From the NCBI RefSeq assembly GCF_000948415.1, contig NZ_JYII01000020.1:248001-312000 (forward strand): a stretch of 64,000 nt of DNA, given 5' to 3'. How positions within the stretch are numbered: the first letter of the stretch is position 1; each line of letters begins with the position of its first letter. Positions 1 to 8,472 of the stretch are shown in pieces. Position numbers and translations under genes: made by a program. The stretch is from Thalassospira sp. HJ (GTDB taxonomy: Bacteria; Pseudomonadota; Alphaproteobacteria; Rhodospirillales; Thalassospiraceae). The notes below the pieces were generated by a model. It was not told the DNA's origin. It ran no database searches and worked only from the letters and a program-made list of their open reading frames with translations.

Positions 1-14
1 AGGACCTGTGACGC

Positions 15-680
15 ATGACCACGTCAAACATTAAAATCGCACCTTCGATCCTTTCGGCCGATTTCGCCCAGCTTGGCGTTGATGTTCGCGCTGTTGATGA
101 AGCCGGGGCCGACTATATCCATATCGATGTGATGGACGGTCACTATGTACCGAACATCACCATTGGCCCGGACGTGGTCAAGGCACTGCGCCCGCATAGC
201 GACAAGGTGTTTGACGTGCATCTGATGATCGCACCGGTCGATCCCTATATCGAGGCATTTGCCAATGCCGGTTCCGATATCATCACCATCCACGCCGAAG
301 CCGGCCCGCACCTGCATCGCTCGCTGCAGCTGATCAAGTCGCTGGGCAAAAAGGCTGGTGTCTCGCTGAACCCGTCGACCCCGGAAAGTATGATTGAATA
401 TGTCATGGACATGGTTGATCTGGTTCTGGTTATGACCGTGAACCCGGGCTTTGGCGGTCAGAAATTCATTCCGAGCCAGCTTGAGAAGATCAAGCGCATC
501 CGCAAGATGATCGATGCGACCGGCCGCGATATCGACCTTGAAGTCGATGGTGGCGTAAACCCGGAAATCGCGCCCAAGGTGATCGAAGCCGGTGCCAATG
601 TTCTGGTCGCAGGTTCCGCCACCTTCAAAGGTGGCCCGGGCGAATATGCTAACAACATCAAGGCCATCCGCGGCGCCTAA
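15..680 (+). CDS. rpe: Ribulose-phosphate 3-epimerase
   Basis: This 221-aa protein matches the full length of the cytosolic enzyme that interconverts ribulose-5-phosphate and xylulose-5-phosphate in the pentose phosphate and Calvin pathways. The sequence shows the TIM-barrel landmarks of the family: SILSADF near the N-terminus, HIDVMDG around residues 36-42, the catalytic-loop motif VNPGFGGQ around residue 143, and DGGVN followed by AGSA near the phosphate-binding C-terminal end. AGGA at positions 1-4 is a plausible ribosome binding site for the ATG at 15. A strong terminator follows immediately, so this is the last gene of its transcript; the upstream genes lie outside the window. Confidence 0.97.
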   Translation: MTTSNIKIAPSILSADFAQLGVDVRAVDEAGADYIHIDVMDGHYVPNITIGPDVVKALRPHSDKVFDVHLMIAPVDPYIEAFANAGSDIITIHAEAGPHLHRSLQLIKSLGKKAGVSLNPSTPESMIEYVMDMVDLVLVMTVNPGFGGQKFIPSQLEKIKRIRKMIDATGRDIDLEVDGGVNPEIAPKVIEAGANVLVAGSATFKGGPGEYANNIKAIRGA

Positions 681-711
681 ATTGCAGACGCGTTGATGAC
701 CTGAAAAGACA

Positions 712-745
712 AAAGGCCGGAGCAGAATGCTTCGGCCTTTCTCTT
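712..745 (+). terminator. Rho-independent terminator after rpe
   Basis: AAAGGCCG (712-719) pairs perfectly with CGGCCTTT (733-740) around a 13-base loop, followed by a T-rich run. An A-rich flank on the 5' side means it could also stop the convergent minus-strand gene that ends at 767. Confidence 0.8.
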
Positions 746-766
746 ATCTACGTTCAAACGCTGCGA

Positions 767-1030
767 TCAGAAATCAATGCAGCGGCCCTTGTTTTCCCAA
801 TCGCCAAAGCGGGTCGGTTCCGGACCTTTGGGTCCACCAATCTCGCGGGCTTTGGCGGCGACTTCCTTGGCGGCCTTGGCTTCCGCCAGCGCATTGATCG
901 CATCCTGAGAAAGCTTTGGTGCTTCCTCTGCCCCGGCAATCTCGTCTGATACCGGATTGGCATCGACCTGCGGTTCTGCCTTTTCCTTGGGCACTTCGTG
1001 AATGACGGTTTCGCGGAACTTTCCGGCCAT
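767..1030 (-). CDS. Succinate dehydrogenase assembly factor 4-like (DUF1674) protein
   Basis: This is an 87-aa protein ending in GGPKGPEPTRFGDWENKGRC followed by IDF. That C-terminal signature is the hallmark of the DUF1674/SdhAF4 family, whose mitochondrial members chaperone the flavinylated SDH subunit. The preceding part is charged, Ala/Glu-rich and probably flexible. I chose the ATG at 1030 because GGAG lies just upstream on the minus strand (AGGAGAAGACGAATG); an upstream in-frame ATG at 1099 lacks such support. It stands alone, convergent with rpe. The family call rests on the C-terminal motif. The exact function in this organism is inferred from eukaryotic relatives. Confidence 0.85.
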   Translation of the reverse strand: MAGKFRETVIHEVPKEKAEPQVDANPVSDEIAGAEEAPKLSQDAINALAEAKAAKEVAAKAREIGGPKGPEPTRFGDWENKGRCIDF

Positions 1031-1276
1031 TCGTCTTCTCCTGCTTTGGGCTTGGCCCGATAAATCACATTTGCCAAAGAAATAACGTGCGCGATCCATA
1101 TCGGCAAGTCCGCTTGGCCGTGGGTAAAAGCATGCACAAACCCATGTGATTTCAGGCCTTTGGAATCAAACAGGGAATCCTGATGTGGCTGCATCCGAAA
1201 ATTTGCGGAAAACAGACTCTTTTCGAGTGCGTTCAAAGCCGCTATTCCAAGCGTACGAGCAAAACAAGGAGAAACC

Positions 1277-3646
1277 ATGCGTCCAATTCCCCAGCGTATC
1301 GCCGAAGAACTTTCGGTTCGTCCGGAACAGGTCATTGCCACCATCGAGATGCTCAATGAAGGCTCCACCGTTCCGTTCATCGCCCGTTACCGTAAAGAGA
1401 AAACCGGCGGTCTTGATGACACCCAACTTCGTACGCTGGAAGAACGCCTGCGCTATCTGACCGAACTTGAAGAACGCCGCGCATCCGTGCTGGAAAGCAT
1501 CCGGGAGCAGGAAAAGCTTACCCCGGAACTTGAAGCCCAAATCAACGAGGCCGATACCAAGACCCGTCTTGAAGATTTGTATCTGCCTTATAAGAAAAAG
1601 CGCCGCACCAAGGCCCAGATCGCCCGCGAAGCCGGACTGGAACCACTCGCCGATAGCCTGTTTAACGATCCGACGCTGGATCCCGAAACCGAGGCGGCCA
1701 AGTTCGTTGATGCCGAAAAAGGCGTGGAGGACACCAAGGCCGCCCTTGATGGCGCGCGCCAGATCCTGATGGAACGCTTTGCCGAAGATGCCGATCTTGT
1801 TGCCAAGCTGCGAGACCATTTGTGGAATGAAGGTGAAATCACCGCATCGGTCATCGAAGGCAAACAGGCCGAAGGTGCCAAGTTCTCGGACTATTTCGAG
1901 CATTCCGAAAAAATCAAAACCTGCCCGTCGCACCGTGCGCTCGCCCTTTTCCGTGGCCGCAATGAAGATGTCCTGCAACTGAAACTGACCCTTGGCAAAG
2001 AAGACGAGGACCGTCCACGCAGCCAGCCGGGCCGGGCCGAAGTCATGATTGCCGCCCATGTCGGCATTGCGGACAAGGGCCGGGCGGCTGACAAGTGGCT
2101 GATGGACACGGTCCGCTGGACCTGGCGCGTCAAACTGTCGCTGTCGATTGAGCTTGACCTGTTTGGTACGTTGCGCGATTCCGCCGAAGAAGGTGCGATC
2201 AAGGTGTTTGCCGATAACCTGAAAGACCTGTTGCTGGCCGCCCCCGCCGGACAAAAGGCCACCATGGGGCTTGATCCGGGTGTGCGTACCGGCGTCAAGG
2301 TCGCAGTGGTCGATGCCACCGGCAAGCTGGTTGATACTGCAACGGTTTATCCCTTCCAGCCGCGCAATGATGTTGAAGGGGCGCTTAATACCCTTGCGGC
2401 CCTCGCATCACGCCATCAGATCGAATTGATCGCAATTGGTAACGGCACCTTTTCACGTGAAACCGACGAGCTTGCCGGTCAGCTTCTGAAACGTTTCCCG
2501 GCCCTTAAGGCCACCAAGGTCATCGTCAATGAGGCCGGTGCATCGGTTTATTCCGCATCCCAGTTCGCGGCCGAAGAATTCCCCGACCTTGATGTGTCGC
2601 TGCGCGGGGCGGCATCGATTGCGCGCCGCCTGCAGGATCCGTTGGCAGAACTGGTCAAGATCGAACCGAAGTCGATCGGGGTCGGGCAATATCAGCATGA
2701 CGTATCGGAAACCAAACTGGCGCGTTCGCTTGATGCCGTGGTTGAGGATTGCGTGAACGGCGTTGGTGTTGACCTTAACACTGCCTCCATCCCGCTTCTG
2801 ACCCGTGTTGCTGGCCTGACCGAGACGCTGGCGCGCAATATTGTTGGCTATCGCGACTCCAACGGCGCGTTCCAGTCGCGTGCGGACCTTAAGAAGGTCG
2901 AGCGTCTGGGACCGAAGGCGTTTGAGCAATGTGCCGGCTTCTTGCGTATTCGCGGGGCAACCAACCCGCTTGATGCATCGGCTGTGCACCCGGAAGCCTA
3001 CCCGCTTGTCGAGAAGATCAGTGCGAAGGCCGCCAAGCCCTTGGCTGAATTGATCGGGGACTCGCCCTTTATCAAGACGCTGCGGGCAGAAGATTTCGCC
3101 GATGAGACATTCGGTGTTCCGACCATCCGCGACATCATTGCAGAGCTTGATAAACCCGGCCGTGACCCGCGCCCGGAATTCAAGACCGCCAAATTCACCG
3201 AGGGTGTGAACGAGATCAAGGATCTGCGCACCGGCATGAAGCTTGAAGGCACGGTCACCAACGTGACCAACTTTGGTGCGTTCGTTGATATCGGCGTGCA
3301 TCAGGATGGCCTTGTCCATATCTCGCAGCTGGCCGACAAGTTCGTCGAGGACCCCCGCCAGGTGGTCAAGGCAGGTCAGATTGTCTCGGTCACCGTCATG
3401 GAAGTCGATGCGCCGCGTAAACGTATTGGGCTTTCGATGAAATCGGCCCCCGATTACGAAGGGACGCGTGAAAAGCGCACAGACAATCGTGGTGCAGCAC
3501 CCCGCGGCGGCAACCGTCCGCAGCATTCATCGGGTAACCGCCCGCAAGGTGGTGGTCAGGGCCGAGGGAATTCTGGTGGCAGTTCCGGCGGTGATGGTGG
3601 TGCTATGGCAGCAGCGCTCAAGGCCGCGATGGAACGCCGCAAGTAA
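1277..3646 (+). CDS. tex: Tex family RNA-binding protein (transcription accessory protein)
   Basis: This 789-aa protein has the canonical Tex architecture: a helical N-terminal domain (about residues 1-300), a YqgF/RNase-H-like domain opening with GLDPGVRTG near residue 330, helix-hairpin-helix segments near residues 490-560 ([19 protein letters not shown]), and an S1 RNA-binding domain near residues 650-722 ([17 protein letters not shown]). The tail after residue 735 is a Gly/Arg/Asn/Ser-rich low-complexity extension, which could add RNA affinity. Tex proteins bind RNA and influence transcription and toxin gene expression in several bacteria. AAGGAG precedes the ATG. The gene is monocistronic, bounded by a strong terminator. 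Confidence 0.96.
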   Translation: MRPIPQRIAEELSVRPEQVIATIEMLNEGSTVPFIARYRKEKTGGLDDTQLRTLEERLRYLTELEERRASVLESIREQEKLTPELEAQINEADTKTRLEDLYLPYKKKRRTKAQIAREAGLEPLADSLFNDPTLDPETEAAKFVDAEKGVEDTKAALDGARQILMERFAEDADLVAKLRDHLWNEGEITASVIEGKQAEGAKFSDYFEHSEKIKTCPSHRALALFRGRNEDVLQLKLTLGKEDEDRPRSQPGRAEVMIAAHVGIADKGRAADKWLMDTVRWTWRVKLSLSIELDLFGTLRDSAEEGAIKVFADNLKDLLLAAPAGQKATMGLDPGVRTGVKVAVVDATGKLVDTATVYPFQPRNDVEGALNTLAALASRHQIELIAIGNGTFSRETDELAGQLLKRFPALKATKVIVNEAGASVYSASQFAAEEFPDLDVSLRGAASIARRLQDPLAELVKIEPKSIGVGQYQHDVSETKLARSLDAVVEDCVNGVGVDLNTASIPLLTRVAGLTETLARNIVGYRDSNGAFQSRADLKKVERLGPKAFEQCAGFLRIRGATNPLDASAVHPEAYPLVEKISAKAAKPLAELIGDSPFIKTLRAEDFADETFGVPTIRDIIAELDKPGRDPRPEFKTAKFTEGVNEIKDLRTGMKLEGTVTNVTNFGAFVDIGVHQDGLVHISQLADKFVEDPRQVVKAGQIVSVTVMEVDAPRKRIGLSMKSAPDYEGTREKRTDNRGAAPRGGNRPQHSSGNRPQGGGQGRGNSGGSSGGDGGAMAAALKAAMERRK

Positions 3647-3673
3647 GCCAACGACCATAACGTGAAATGATGG

Positions 3674-3714
3674 AAACGGCGGGATGGGCATGTACCATTC
3701 CGCCGTTTTTCTTT
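3674..3714 (+). terminator. Rho-independent terminator after tex
   Basis: AAACGGCGG (3674-3682) pairs with CCGCCGTTT (3700-3708), and the stem extends through further pairs to a seven-base loop (3688-3694). A T-rich tract follows the stem. Confidence 0.9.
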
Positions 3715-3770
3715 TGCCGGGTCCATCCCATCGGATGAATTGACAGAAAGCGCAATAAAACCCATCTTGG

Positions 3771-3876
3771 GCGCTCACCAAGGGGAGCCCCGACAGGGGG
3801 CTGAGAAACTGCCGTGTGAAAGCAGCGCAGTGACCCGTTGAACCTGATCCAGTTCATACTGGCGTAGGGACGGTGC
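3771..3876 (+). promoter_or_regulatory. TPP riboswitch (THI element)
   Basis: The conserved thiamine-pyrophosphate aptamer is visible. It has GGGGAGCC at 3782-3789, CTGAGA at 3801-3806, the P3-side stem with GCAGTGACCC, then GTTGAACCTGATCCAG and the closing ACTGGCGTAGGGA. P1 pairs CACC (3776-3779) with GGTG (3872-3875). It lies 82 bases upstream of thiM. I see no strong T-tailed terminator between aptamer and thiM, so control may act on translation initiation; that part is inference. In known cases TPP binding switches off the downstream thiamine genes. Confidence 0.95.
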
Positions 3877-3957
3877 GAACGCGGATCACGACGTTCTCCA
3901 TCTTTCCGACTTCGAACTGGGTCTCCAACCGCAAAAGTTCTGCATTGGAGCCTCGAC

Positions 3958-4767
3958 ATGACGACCGAAATTTCCCAAACCGCGACCGATCTGTTTGAAC
4001 GCATGCGCGCAACCAATCCGTTGGTTCAGTGCATAGCCAATTATGTCGCGATGAATTATGCCGCCAATGTCCTGTTGGCCGCCGGTGCCTCGCCCGCCAT
4101 GGTGCACACACCCGAAGAATCCGGTGAGTTCGCCGCTATTGCCAGCGCACTTACAGTCAATATTGGTACCCTTTCACCCAACTGGGTTGAAGGCATGGTG
4201 GCTGCTGCCAAAGCGGCCAATGACGCTGGAAAACCTTGGGTGCTTGATCCGGTGGCCCACTTTGCCACCGGCTATCGTCGGGACACTGTGGCAGCGCTTT
4301 TGAAGCTCAACCCCACCGTCATTCGCGGCAACGCATCGGAAGTCATCGCCCTTGGGGGCGGTCAAAGTGCCGGTCAGGGCGTTGATAGTGGCGATCCTGT
4401 TGAACAGGCCGAAGAAGCCGCACGTGGACTTGCAAGCAGTCAGGGTTGCGTTGTTGCCGTTACGGGCGAGGTCGATTTCGTAACCGATGGCACGCGATCG
4501 GTGCGCATTGCCGGTGGTTCGGACCTGATGCCGAAAATCACCGCCACCGGGTGCTCGCTGACCGCCCTTGTCGGCGCCTATCTGGCCATTGCACCCGATC
4601 AGGCGTTTGAGGCCACCGTTGCCGCCCTTGGCAACTTTGCCGTAGCGGGCGAAATTGCAGCCAAGACGGCAAACGGCCCGGCATCCTTCATGACCGCCTT
4701 TATTGATGGCCTGCACAATCTTGACGGTGAGACCTATGCCCAAAACCTTCGGATTGACCCCCAATGA
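3958..4767 (+). CDS. thiM: Hydroxyethylthiazole kinase
   Basis: This 269-aa enzyme of the ribokinase-like fold phosphorylates 4-methyl-5-(2-hydroxyethyl)thiazole, the salvage entry of the thiazole half of thiamine. Landmarks are NYVAMNYAANVLLAAGASPAM near residue 30 (substrate site), VLDPVA near residue 96, VIRGNASE near residue 120 and the anion-hole/catalytic segment ITATGCSLTALVGA near residue 197. GGAG at 3947-3950 precedes the ATG. It overlaps thiE by four bases (ATGA), so the pair is translationally coupled and both lie under the TPP riboswitch. No thiD is present here; the HMP kinase must be elsewhere. Confidence 0.96.
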   Translation: MTTEISQTATDLFERMRATNPLVQCIANYVAMNYAANVLLAAGASPAMVHTPEESGEFAAIASALTVNIGTLSPNWVEGMVAAAKAANDAGKPWVLDPVAHFATGYRRDTVAALLKLNPTVIRGNASEVIALGGGQSAGQGVDSGDPVEQAEEAARGLASSQGCVVAVTGEVDFVTDGTRSVRIAGGSDLMPKITATGCSLTALVGAYLAIAPDQAFEATVAALGNFAVAGEIAAKTANGPASFMTAFIDGLHNLDGETYAQNLRIDPQ

Positions 4768-5408
4768 CGCCTTTTGATCTGTCGCTTTATCTTGTGCTTG
4801 ATCCCGATCTTTGTCGTGAACATTCGATGGTCGAAACCACGATGGCCGCGATTGCAGGCGGCGCCACCATCATTCAGCTGCGCGATAAGGAGGCCGGGAC
4901 CGACGGCCTCATTCGCGTTGGCCGCGAATTGATGCAGGCGATGGAAGGCACAAACGTGCCACTGATCGTCAATGACGATATCGACGCTGCCATCGCGATT
5001 GGCGCCCATGGCATGCATGTCGGGCAGGATGACCTACCATCCCAGATCGCGCGCGAACGCCTTGGTCCGGACAAGATTATCGGCCTTTCGATCGAAAGCG
5101 AAGAGGTCGCGCAAAAGGTTGACCGCTCCATTGTCGATTATGTCGGTATCGGTCCGGTATTTGCCACACCCACCAAGCCGGACCACAAACCGGCCATCGG
5201 TTTTGACGGGCTGGAAAGGCTTGTGCGGATGGTTGGTCTGCCCTCAGTGGCAATCGGCGGACTTAAGGGGGAGCATGTCCTGCCAGTCCTTGAAAGCGGT
5301 GCGGATGGTCTCGCTGTCGTCTCGGCCATCTGCGGGCAGGCCGATCCGCAAAAAGCCACCGCAGACATCGCGGAAAAGCTTAAATCGGCGCGAGGTCATC
5401 TGACCTAG
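4764..5408 (+). CDS. thiE: Thiamine-phosphate synthase
   Basis: This is a 214-aa TIM-barrel enzyme that joins HMP pyrophosphate to thiazole phosphate to make thiamine monophosphate. Diagnostic segments are IQLRDKEA near residue 36, VNDDIDAA near residue 71, GMHVGQDDLP near residue 85, and GIGPVFATPTKPDHK followed by AIGGL in the C-terminal half. The start codon lies inside the thiM stop region, so the two salvage genes are co-translated. No clear terminator follows it. Confidence 0.96.
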   Translation: MTPFDLSLYLVLDPDLCREHSMVETTMAAIAGGATIIQLRDKEAGTDGLIRVGRELMQAMEGTNVPLIVNDDIDAAIAIGAHGMHVGQDDLPSQIARERLGPDKIIGLSIESEEVAQKVDRSIVDYVGIGPVFATPTKPDHKPAIGFDGLERLVRMVGLPSVAIGGLKGEHVLPVLESGADGLAVVSAICGQADPQKATADIAEKLKSARGHLT

Positions 5409-5568
5409 GAAACCGACCTAATCAGCCGGTCTTCCGCGCGTCAGACGCATGGCTGTCACGCCCTGATTGCTACCGTCGGCACGGAAATGCCCTATTTGCG
5501 CCGTTAATTTTTCGGCTTCGTAGCTCAGATTACTATGCATGAACCAAGCACAACCGCGCGAGGAAGAC

Positions 5569-5877
5569 ATGCTTAGATCTCTGCGCAGCAAGCCGGTTGC
5601 CATTGCCTTGATTGGTCTTATGACGATCACGACAGCCGCGCTGGCTGCAATCAAATCTGCACCGAAACCAACGACGGACAGCGTCACCATTCATTCCGAA
5701 ATGGCCAAGGGTGAAGTCACACTCAGCCATCAGGAAGACGGGACCGTCGCGATTAAACGCGATTGCGTCCGTTTCCCGTGCAAGATCGATATCTCCTCGC
5801 TCAAGCGCGGGGAATATGACGTCACCCTGACAAATGGTGATGAAAGCCAGAAAATGGTCGGACTCTACAAGGAATAG
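5569..5877 (+). CDS. Small secreted protein of unknown function
   Basis: I do not recognise this protein. From the ATG at 5569 (AGGA at 5561-5564 just upstream) it is 102 aa and begins with a clear signal peptide: basic MLRSLRSK, a hydrophobic stretch, and a probable cleavage after AALAA near residue 27. The mature part of about 75 residues contains two cysteines in the short motif DCVRFPCK, which could form a disulfide, and ends in a beta-rich stretch. An upstream in-frame ATG at 5539 would put ten polar residues before the signal and lacks a ribosome binding site. It is a single gene between thiE and sodB. Confidence 0.7.
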   Translation: MLRSLRSKPVAIALIGLMTITTAALAAIKSAPKPTTDSVTIHSEMAKGEVTLSHQEDGTVAIKRDCVRFPCKIDISSLKRGEYDVTLTNGDESQKMVGLYKE

Positions 5878-6173
5878 GCAGACGGCCTGTTTCCATGTCC
5901 GACGCCATCAAAAATTTCCAGGATTTCCGGGAACGTTTTTGGCACAGGAATGTTCATCATATATCGATCTATCGAACGTTAACGCCGCCCCGCATTGCAT
6001 AAACGCCAATGCGCGCTAGATAAAAGATCACAGGTAACGCGCCTGATGCGCTGATCACGCCTGCAACAAAGGTTTCCAACATGTTGCACGGGATTTTCAC
6101 TTTTATCGAAGGCGCAAAAAGGGATATGTTGCGTTACCGCACAGATTAATAATGAAAGTCGAGGAACTGTATC

Positions 6174-6779
6174 ATGGCATTTGAACTCCCAGCACTTCCG
6201 TATGCATATGACGCGCTTGCACCGGTCATGTCGTCTGAAACTCTCGAGTTTCACCATGACAAACACCACAACGCCTATGTTGTGAACGGCAACAAGCTGC
6301 TCGAAGGTTCGGGCCTTGAAGGCAAGACGCTTGAGGAAATCGTTGTTGCTTCTTATGGCGACGCTTCCAAAGCAGGCCTGTTCAACAACGCTGCCCAGCA
6401 CTGGAACCACATCGAGTTCTGGCAGATGATGAAGGGCAATGGCGGCGGCACCATCCCGGGTGAACTCGAAAAGAAAATCGTTGAAGATTTCGGCTCTGTC
6501 GATGCCTTCAAGGAAGCCTTCATTCAGGCTGGCGTTACCCAGTTCGGTTCCGGCTGGTGCTGGCTGGCAATGGACAAGTCCGGCAAGCTGGTCGTCACCA
6601 AGACCCCGAACGCGGAAAACCCGCTCGTTCACGGTCAGACCCCGCTGCTCGGTTGCGATGTTTGGGAACACTCCTACTACATCGATTACCGCAACGCGCG
6701 CCCGGACTATGTCAAAGCCTTCCTCGACAGCCTGGTAAACTGGGAATATGTCGCAGAGCGCTTCTCCAAAGCTGGCTAA
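6174..6779 (+). CDS. sodB: Superoxide dismutase, Fe type
   Basis: This 201-aa cytosolic enzyme dismutates superoxide to peroxide and oxygen. The four metal ligands are visible as H27, H76, D162 (in DVWEHSYYIDY) and H166. Residue 75 is Gln in the context NNAAQHWNH, which is the arrangement of iron-type enzymes; Mn enzymes usually carry the second-sphere Gln/His elsewhere. The start follows a weak GAGGAA. About 296 bases separate it from the upstream gene, leaving room for its own promoter. A UUCG-capped terminator ends the transcript. Confidence 0.96.
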   Translation: MAFELPALPYAYDALAPVMSSETLEFHHDKHHNAYVVNGNKLLEGSGLEGKTLEEIVVASYGDASKAGLFNNAAQHWNHIEFWQMMKGNGGGTIPGELEKKIVEDFGSVDAFKEAFIQAGVTQFGSGWCWLAMDKSGKLVVTKTPNAENPLVHGQTPLLGCDVWEHSYYIDYRNARPDYVKAFLDSLVNWEYVAERFSKAG

Positions 6780-6808
6780 TCAAGCCCTACTTTGAGACGA
6801 AATTAAAG

Positions 6809-6839
6809 AAAGCGGCTCCTTCGGGGGCCGCTTTTTTTT
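6809..6839 (+). terminator. Rho-independent terminator after sodB
   Basis: AAAGCGGC followed by TCC pairs with a GGG-GCCGCTTT arm around a TTCG tetraloop (6820-6823), and eight or more T residues follow. It is a textbook strong terminator. Confidence 0.93.
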
Positions 6840-6859
6840 ACGTCAACACGCCAAACAAA

Positions 6860-6887
6860 AAACCCCGCCAGCGAACCGGCGGGGTTT
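6860..6887 (-). terminator. Terminator of the amino-acid catabolic operon (minus strand)
   Basis: AACCCCGCC (6861-6869) and GGCGGGGTT (6878-6886) form a nine-bp stem. The A-run at 6855-6862 becomes a T-tract when read on the minus strand, just downstream of the aldehyde dehydrogenase stop codon. Confidence 0.85.
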
Positions 6888-6912
6888 GGATCGAAGCTGA
6901 TCAGACGCGTGA

Positions 6913-8412
6913 TCAGATATCGAATTTGATCCCCTGAGCCAGCGGCAGCTCGCGGGAGTAGTTGATGGTGTTGGTTGCGCGGCGCATGTAGCCTTTCCAT
7001 GCGTCCGAACCGGATTCACGACCGCCACCGGTTTCTTTCTCACCACCGAAGGCACCGCCGATTTCCGCACCGGACGGGCCGATATTGACGTTGGCGATAC
7101 CGCAATCGGAACCAACCGAAGACAGGAACAGTTCGGTTTCACGCAGATCGGTTGAGAAGATGCACGATGACAGGCCCTGCGGGACGTCATTCTGAAGCGC
7201 GATGGCTTCTTCCAGCGTCTCGTAGGTCATGACATAGAGGATCGGCGCGAAGGTTTCATGACGTACGGTGTCGGTTTGACCCGGCATTTCAACCACCGAC
7301 GGGGTGACATAGAACGCGTTCGGGTATTCCGATTCCAAGGTACGTTCACCGCCATGCACGGTGCCGCCGTCTTTCTTGGCATTGCCAAGGGCGGTCTGCA
7401 TGTTGGTATAGGCTTCTTCATCGATCAGCGGACCAACCAGAACACCATCGGCCAGCGGATCGCCAATTTTCACCGACTTGTAAGCTGCAATGATTTTCGG
7501 CAGCAGCTGATCCTTGACGTCCTTGTGAACGATCAGGCGACGAAGCGACGTGCAACGCTGACCACAGGTACCAACAGCTGAGAACACAACCGCACGCACG
7601 GTCATGTCGAGATCGGCCGACGGGGTCACGATCATGGCGTTGTTGCCACCAAGTTCAAGAATGGTACGGCCAAAGCGCTCGGCAACGCGCGGGGCGACTT
7701 CACGGCCCATGCGGGTCGAACCGGTGGCCGAAATCAGCGCAACGTCACGGCTGTCGGTCATGATTTCACCGATGGCGCGATCACCGACAACAACCTGATG
7801 CAGGTTAGCCGGGGCATCGCCGAATTTGGCAATCGCCTTTTCGAGGATCTTCTGACAGGCAAGGGCGGTGACGGGGGTCTTTTCCGACGGCTTCCAGATC
7901 ACGGCGTTACCGCAAGCCAGTGCAAGGGCGGTGTTCCATGCCCATGGTGCAACCGGGAAGTTGAACGCGGTGATCAGGCCAACAACACCCAGCGGATGCC
8001 AGTTTTCCATCATTTTGTGGCCCGGACGTTCGGACGCGATGGTCAGGCCATAAAGCTGACGCGACAGGCCAAGGGCGAAGTCGCAGATATCGATCATTTC
8101 CTGAACTTCACCAAGACCTTCCTGATAGATCTTGCCGCATTCAAGCGACACCAGACGCCCCAGCGGTTCCTTGGCAGCGCGCAGTTCTTCGCCCAAAAGA
8201 CGTACCAGTTCGCCACGACGCGGACCGGGAACCTGACGCCATGCGCCAAATGCCTTTTTGGCATTGCCGATGACATCGGTCATCTCGGCCGGGGTGGTTT
8301 CGGTTACGCTTGCGAATTCCGAACCGTCAACCGGGGTCTGGACACTGAGGGTGCCATTGGCAATCTCGGCTTCGGACAGACCAAGTTCGGTCAGAATGGA
8401 TTTGTAGCTCAC
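6913..8412 (-). CDS. amaB: ALDH7-type aldehyde dehydrogenase (probable aminoadipate-semialdehyde/P6C dehydrogenase)
   Basis: This 499-aa NAD-dependent aldehyde dehydrogenase resembles antiquitin and bacterial L-piperidine-6-carboxylate dehydrogenases (AmaB/Pcd). They oxidise alpha-aminoadipate semialdehyde to 2-aminoadipate in lysine and pipecolate breakdown. The catalytic Glu is E253 in ELGGNNA and the nucleophile is C287 in GTCGQRCTS; both flanking motifs are typical of ALDH7. The start is GTG at 8412 with GGGAG about nine bases upstream. It is the distal gene of a minus-strand group with an omega-aminotransferase and an FAD oxidoreductase. The lysine assignment is inference from family and neighbours; a broader semialdehyde role is possible. 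Confidence 0.85.
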   Translation of the reverse strand: MSYKSILTELGLSEAEIANGTLSVQTPVDGSEFASVTETTPAEMTDVIGNAKKAFGAWRQVPGPRRGELVRLLGEELRAAKEPLGRLVSLECGKIYQEGLGEVQEMIDICDFALGLSRQLYGLTIASERPGHKMMENWHPLGVVGLITAFNFPVAPWAWNTALALACGNAVIWKPSEKTPVTALACQKILEKAIAKFGDAPANLHQVVVGDRAIGEIMTDSRDVALISATGSTRMGREVAPRVAERFGRTILELGGNNAMIVTPSADLDMTVRAVVFSAVGTCGQRCTSLRRLIVHKDVKDQLLPKIIAAYKSVKIGDPLADGVLVGPLIDEEAYTNMQTALGNAKKDGGTVHGGERTLESEYPNAFYVTPSVVEMPGQTDTVRHETFAPILYVMTYETLEEAIALQNDVPQGLSSCIFSTDLRETELFLSSVGSDCGIANVNIGPSGAEIGGAFGGEKETGGGRESGSDAWKGYMRRATNTINYSRELPLAQGIKFDI

Positions 8413-8472
8413 AGTAAAACTCCCTTCGTTTTAAACTTTCCGGCGCGGATCACCGGCAAATTCGATCTCTGT

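Noticed and set aside
754-1380. Long minus-strand frame of 208 codons over the SdhAF4 gene and tex start
   Set aside because: It overlaps two better supported genes in other frames, has no recognisable domain, and its composition is that of an antisense shadow.
1166-2254. 362-codon minus-strand frame inside tex
   Set aside because: It lies entirely antisense to a well-supported gene with intact domains. High GC and the codon bias of tex produce such open frames.
5976-5984. ACGTTAACG upstream of sodB resembling the MerR operator core
   Set aside because: Only nine bases match, the flanks GA and CC differ from the GTG...TAA pattern of the three lipid-gene sites, and it lies about 190 bases from the sodB start.
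5895-6002. A 35-codon ORF starting MSDAIKNFQDF between the secreted protein gene and sodB
   Set aside because: It has no clear ribosome binding site, is too short to judge and shows no recognisable motif.
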